Positions 60,325 through 64,000 of a stretch of DNA of 64,000 nucleotides are shown here, piece by piece; position 1 is the first letter of the stretch; the number at the start of each line of letters is the position of its first letter. The DNA comes from JBBIQS01 sp037442205 (GTDB lineage Bacteria > Myxococcota > Myxococcia > Myxococcales > UBA5297): the NCBI GenBank assembly GCA_037442205.1, contig JBBIQS010000042.1, forward strand, positions 1-64,000, in the 5' to 3' direction. Under the pieces are notes generated by a model. That model had not been told where the DNA came from, searched no databases, and worked only from the letters and a program-made list of their open reading frames with translations. A program made the translations under genes and the position numbers.

Positions 60325-63111
60325 ATGAAGTACATCCTCCCGAGCTTCCTGGTCTTCCTGGCTGTGGGCTGCCAGTGTGGCGCGCCGCCGGCGACCGACG
60401 ACAAGGGATGCACGCCCGAGAACCACTGCCGCATGGATCCCGGCGGCGCCGAGTGCGATCCCGGCTTCACCTGGCTCAATCCCGACGCCGGCGACGACTT
60501 CCGCTGCGTCGAGATACCGGATGCCGGCACCGCCGACGCCTCGGTGGCGCCCGATGGCGGTTCGGATGCGGGTTCGGACGCTGGCTCGGACGCTGGCTCG
60601 CCTGATGCCGGTGGCTGCACCGACCAATGTGCCGCGGGAGCTAGCCAGTGCTCCGCCGGCGCACTGCGCAGCTGCGAGCGCGGCACGAACGGCTGCCTGG
60701 TCTGGAGCGCTCCCATCGCCTGTCCCACCGGAACCTGCGCCTCGGCGACCCAGTGCAAGACCGGCAGCTGCGGGGCCGGCTCGCTCCAGTGGGCGGTCAC
60801 TCCCGGGCAGCTCGTCACCACCAGCAGTGCCATCAGCCCGATGCGCGTGGCGGCGCACGACGACGGCTCGATCTCCGTCAACGCCGCGCTCTCGGGACCG
60901 CTTCGCCTGGGAACCCGCACCCCCAAGGAGATCGAACTCAACGGCGGCAGCGGGATCGCGCAGGTCATCCACCTCGATCAGAACGGCGCCTTCCAGTGGC
61001 TGGGCAAGCTGGCCCCCAAGACCCTGGGAGAGATCGTGGCGCTTCCCGGCGGCGCGGTGATCGTGGCGGGCAGCTTCTCCCCGTCGATGGTCGTGAACCC
61101 CGGCGAACCCAGCGAGAAGACGCTGGCGGTACGTGGCACCCGGAACGACACCGACGCCTTCTTCGCGCGCGTCGAGCCGGGAGGCGAGGTCTCCTGGATT
61201 CGTCAGGTCGGCGGGCCGGACTACGACTACGTCTTCGGGCTGGCGGCGCATTCGAACGGCTCGGTGGCCATCGGCGGTCGCTTCGGGATGTTCGACGCCA
61301 AGGTCCAGCTCGACGACGGCAAGGGCGGAACGACCACGCTGCAGACCACCGGCGCCTGGGAGGAGGCCTACCTCGCGCTCTACGATTCGAGCGGAGTGCT
61401 GAAATGGGCCTACACGCTGAGCGGCCCGGATCGCGACGACGAGGTGTACTCGGTCGGCTTCCTGCCCAGCGGCGATCTGGTGGTGCTGGGGGCTTTTTCG
61501 CAGAGCATCACGCTGGCCGGGCGGACCGGCGGCACCACGCTCACCACCACCGTGCAGAACAGCAGCTTCCTTGCCAGCTACGACGCCACCGGAGCGGTGC
61601 GCTGGGCGCGGGTGATCGAGGGCGCCAACGTCTGGACCTCCCTGCCGCAGCTCGCTCGCGGTACCGGCAACGAAATCGTCCTGACGGCGATCGCCACCCC
61701 GGGATTGCGGTTCTCGCTGGGGCAGCCCGACCAGTACACCCACGCCAGCGCCGATCCGACGCTCAATCAGGACCGGGTGTTGGCGCGCTACTCGGCGGAC
61801 GGGAAGCTGCTCGGTGTCACCACCCTCGGCCAGCTGATCCCCGCCTCGGACATCGCGGTCGCGCCCAATGGCACGGTGGTGATGGCCGCCAACGTCGTCG
61901 AGCAATGGGGACAGAACACCCGGCTGAACACGGCCTCGGGCAAGACCACCCTCACTCCGCAGAACCACGGCAGCGAGGGGATGATGTTGTGCAGCGCCGA
62001 CGGTACGAAGGCCGAGTGGACGCGGCTCATCCAGGGGCCGCAGGCGCAGACGGCCACCGCGGTGGCGGCCTTTGGCAACGGCGATCTGGTCCTCGTGGGC
62101 GAATCGAAGGACTACGCCGCGCTGGAGTCCCACGCGCCTCCCGGACTGGCGCTCCCAGGCGGCGGGATGTGGGTGGCCAGGTACCGGCCCACGCCGACGC
62201 TGGCCTCGCCCGCGCCCGCGAAACTGGCCATGGCCGACGCTTGCGCCACGCCGCAGTCGTGCCCGGGGATGGCCACCAAGGCCAAGCCGCTCACCCGCGG
62301 CGTCTACTACCAGGGCGCAGCTCCCGGAGGCTGCAATCCGGCGGTGCTGCAGCGAATCTGGCCGACTCCCTCGACAACCGGGATGGGTCCCTTCGACTGC
62401 AACCACGAGAAATACGCCTTCCGCGAGCGCGACGGCGCTCTCTTCGCGGTCAAAAACGGCATCGAGCGCTGGAATGGCACCAGCTGGACGACGGTCAACG
62501 CCGCCGCGTGCTGGAACACCGCCTTCGGATTCGACCTGAACGACAATCTCTACCGGCTGTGCTGGTACACCCTCTACGACAGCAGCGATCGAGTGCTGTT
62601 GGACCAGGCGGTCACCTTCTACGGAGTCTTCGCGGATGGTCGGGTGCTGCTCGGGCGCCCCTCGGCGGCGGGTCCGGGCGGCTCGTTCGACACCGATGTG
62701 GTCGTCGTCGATTCGAACAACGTCGAGCTGTCGCGGCTGGTGACCCAGCGCCCCAACCTCGGCTATTCGCTGCAGCCGGTGACCGCCTCATTGATCGGCA
62801 ACGAGGCTTACGTGCTGCTCAGGCTCTCGATGCTCTCGACCTCAGCCAACAAGAGCTACGCCGTCTACCACGTGGACGCGCAAAACCAGTGGACGCACCT
62901 GCGCGACCTGGCTGTTTCCGATTTCGGCCGCGAGGTGCTGGTGCTGAGCGATGCCAGTGTGGTGGTGCGTGAGCCGGCCTATGGGAGCTCGGGCACCGAT
63001 CAAGTGGTGATCTACGAGCCCGGGAAGGCCGCCAAGACCATCTGGGACCTGAACAGCGGCGGGCCGGCGTGGATCAACTCCACGGATGCGATCCTTCTCG
63101 GGCCTCCTTAG
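60325..63111 (+). CDS. Large propeller-type lipoprotein with Asp/Ala-Gly-rich region
   Basis: A 928-residue lipoprotein: lipobox AVGC (Cys17), a Cys-rich segment and a DAG/GSDAGSDAG low-complexity stretch (about 80-110), a small Cys-rich module (105-160), then beta-propeller repeats (about 170-640, units such as ..GGAVIVAGSFSP.., ..SFLASYDATGAVRWARVI..) reminiscent of bacterial delta-60 or PQQ-type repeats, and a second beta-rich half. No catalytic motif. Start ATG 60325 gives a clean signal peptide. Probably surface-exposed. A shorter lipoprotein gene follows 78 bases later. Confidence 0.78.
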   Translation: MKYILPSFLVFLAVGCQCGAPPATDDKGCTPENHCRMDPGGAECDPGFTWLNPDAGDDFRCVEIPDAGTADASVAPDGGSDAGSDAGSDAGSPDAGGCTDQCAAGASQCSAGALRSCERGTNGCLVWSAPIACPTGTCASATQCKTGSCGAGSLQWAVTPGQLVTTSSAISPMRVAAHDDGSISVNAALSGPLRLGTRTPKEIELNGGSGIAQVIHLDQNGAFQWLGKLAPKTLGEIVALPGGAVIVAGSFSPSMVVNPGEPSEKTLAVRGTRNDTDAFFARVEPGGEVSWIRQVGGPDYDYVFGLAAHSNGSVAIGGRFGMFDAKVQLDDGKGGTTTLQTTGAWEEAYLALYDSSGVLKWAYTLSGPDRDDEVYSVGFLPSGDLVVLGAFSQSITLAGRTGGTTLTTTVQNSSFLASYDATGAVRWARVIEGANVWTSLPQLARGTGNEIVLTAIATPGLRFSLGQPDQYTHASADPTLNQDRVLARYSADGKLLGVTTLGQLIPASDIAVAPNGTVVMAANVVEQWGQNTRLNTASGKTTLTPQNHGSEGMMLCSADGTKAEWTRLIQGPQAQTATAVAAFGNGDLVLVGESKDYAALESHAPPGLALPGGGMWVARYRPTPTLASPAPAKLAMADACATPQSCPGMATKAKPLTRGVYYQGAAPGGCNPAVLQRIWPTPSTTGMGPFDCNHEKYAFRERDGALFAVKNGIERWNGTSWTTVNAAACWNTAFGFDLNDNLYRLCWYTLYDSSDRVLLDQAVTFYGVFADGRVLLGRPSAAGPGGSFDTDVVVVDSNNVELSRLVTQRPNLGYSLQPVTASLIGNEAYVLLRLSMLSTSANKSYAVYHVDAQNQWTHLRDLAVSDFGREVLVLSDASVVVREPAYGSSGTDQVVIYEPGKAAKTIWDLNSGGPAWINSTDAILLGPP

Positions 63112-63189
63112 CAGCCGGACATGCGCTCGAGCTCTGGATGCCCGGCCGAGACCGGTGCATCGGCGGCGCCCGCCTGCTATGGATTGGAA

Positions 63190-63741
63190 ATGAACGCCCG
63201 AAACCTGTCGGTGGTGCTGGCGGCCTCTCTCTTCGGCTTCTCCTGCGGCGGCTGCGGCGCGCCAACCTTTGAAACGACGGTCAAGGGAACCGCTTCGGTG
63301 CCCGGAGCGCCCGGTCTGCTCAAGCTGATCAACGACTTCGGCCCGCTCAACGGCTTCACCGACATGAACCTGGACCAGAGCCAGGATTTCCAGAACCAGG
63401 GAGTGAAGAAGTCTCAGGTCGAATCGGTGAAGGTGACCGCGTTCACGCTGCAGATCACCTCGCCGGCGACGCAGGACTTCTCCTTCCTCAAGGGCGTGCA
63501 GTTCTTCGCCTCGGCCCAGGGCGTGCCCGAGGCGCTGATCGCCGAGAAGAGCGGCATCGACACCCTCGGACTCAAGGCGCCCAATCCGACGCTGACCCTC
63601 GACGTCAAGGACGTGGAGCTGCAACCTTTCGTCACCGCGCCCACCATGACCATCCGCGCTTCAGTCACCGGCCATCAGCCGGATCAGGACACCACCTTGG
63701 AGGCCAAGGTGACGCTGAAGGTGGTGCCCAAGGTCTTCTGA
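63190..63741 (+). CDS. Hypothetical lipoprotein
   Basis: A 183-residue exported lipoprotein with lipobox FSC (Cys20, followed by Gly-Gly-Cys). The mature part is beta-rich (FETTVKGTASVPG.., VTAFTLQITSPATQD.., LTLDVKDVELQPFV) and lacks further Cys. No family is recognised. ATG 63190 is preferred over 63121 because it begins the signal peptide. It probably follows the propeller lipoprotein in one transcript. Downstream (63742-64000) holds no recognised gene. Confidence 0.72.
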   Translation: MNARNLSVVLAASLFGFSCGGCGAPTFETTVKGTASVPGAPGLLKLINDFGPLNGFTDMNLDQSQDFQNQGVKKSQVESVKVTAFTLQITSPATQDFSFLKGVQFFASAQGVPEALIAEKSGIDTLGLKAPNPTLTLDVKDVELQPFVTAPTMTIRASVTGHQPDQDTTLEAKVTLKVVPKVF

Positions 63742-64000
63742 GCCGAAACCGACTCGAAGGGCTCCGAGCGAAAGACCCCCAAGGCCAAGTCGGGCCGAAG
63801 AATCCCGGCTCGATCGCCGCGCGCCCGGGTGTTTACCGCTGCGCGCGATGTCACCCGAATCTGCGTTGCTCCCGTTGACGCAGCGGCGCTTGACAAGGCG
63901 CATCCCGTTGCGGAACGCTGCTGCCGCTCCGGAGCGCGTCGTGCAACCACGACTGGAGGGCGCCCGGGACGTCACCGCAGCTTCGCGGTGCTTCAATGCA

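Overview
This is a high-GC chromosome segment with densely packed genes on both strands, almost certainly from a member of the Myxococcota (deltaproteobacterial type). The evidence is: very many secreted lipoproteins ending their signal peptides in a lipobox Cys, MopE-type metal-binding repeats, a MYXO-CTERM-like sorting tail, and an adjacent gene pair resembling the MXAN_2561 / MXAN_2562 families. No rRNA, tRNA, insertion sequence or CRISPR array was recognised. The first gene is cut by the left edge.

Layout. 1-3.4 kb: a truncated Ala/Lys-rich protein, then a translationally coupled polysaccharide deacetylase and GT21-like glycosyltransferase. 3.6-12.3 kb: acyl-CoA synthetase, a tail-fibre-like secreted protein, an Imm11-like orphan, phosphomannomutase and a pair of envelope proteins. 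12.3-17.6 kb: metallophosphoesterase, a degenerate receiver-GGDEF protein, small enzymes, an acetate/succinate transporter and a two-lipoprotein operon. 18-26.7 kb: a MopE-repeat lipoprotein, Yip1 protein, methyltransferase, acyl-CoA dehydrogenase, a bacterial ACE (M2) peptidase, and upstream of it a strict 44-bp palindromic repeat array. 27-34.3 kb: an outer-membrane barrel plus giant lipase-like lipoprotein operon, then Uup and DUF423. 34.4-41.8 kb: a Cys-rich PAS-GAF histidine kinase, a TPR membrane protein, DUF362, DUF72, a YHS lipoprotein and a site-2-protease operon. 41.9-45.6 kb: frr, pyrH, MltB, a SWIB protein and a small orphan gene whose upstream region carries three identical-type palindromes. 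46-50.4 kb: a large Ig-like/NHL lipoprotein, an outer-membrane protein and a local duplication between them. 50.7-53.7 kb: HD hydrolase, phosphatidylserine synthase and a receiver. 53.7-56.4 kb: a cytochrome bd-like complex with fused c-type haems. 56.5-60.1 kb: the MXAN_2562/2561-like pair and an FtsH-like ATPase without protease. 60.3 kb to the end: two more lipoproteins.

Most of the window is housekeeping and envelope biology. The items most worth following are the FtsH-like AAA+ protein, whose protease domain is replaced by what looks like an Sm/Hfq-like domain; the 44-bp palindrome array at 25.87-26.15 kb; the two-subunit bd-like oxidase with two CxxCH motifs; the zinc-ribbon/site-2-protease pair; and the orphan palindromes at 45.7-45.8 kb. 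All functional calls come from reading the sequence by eye; no database search was run.
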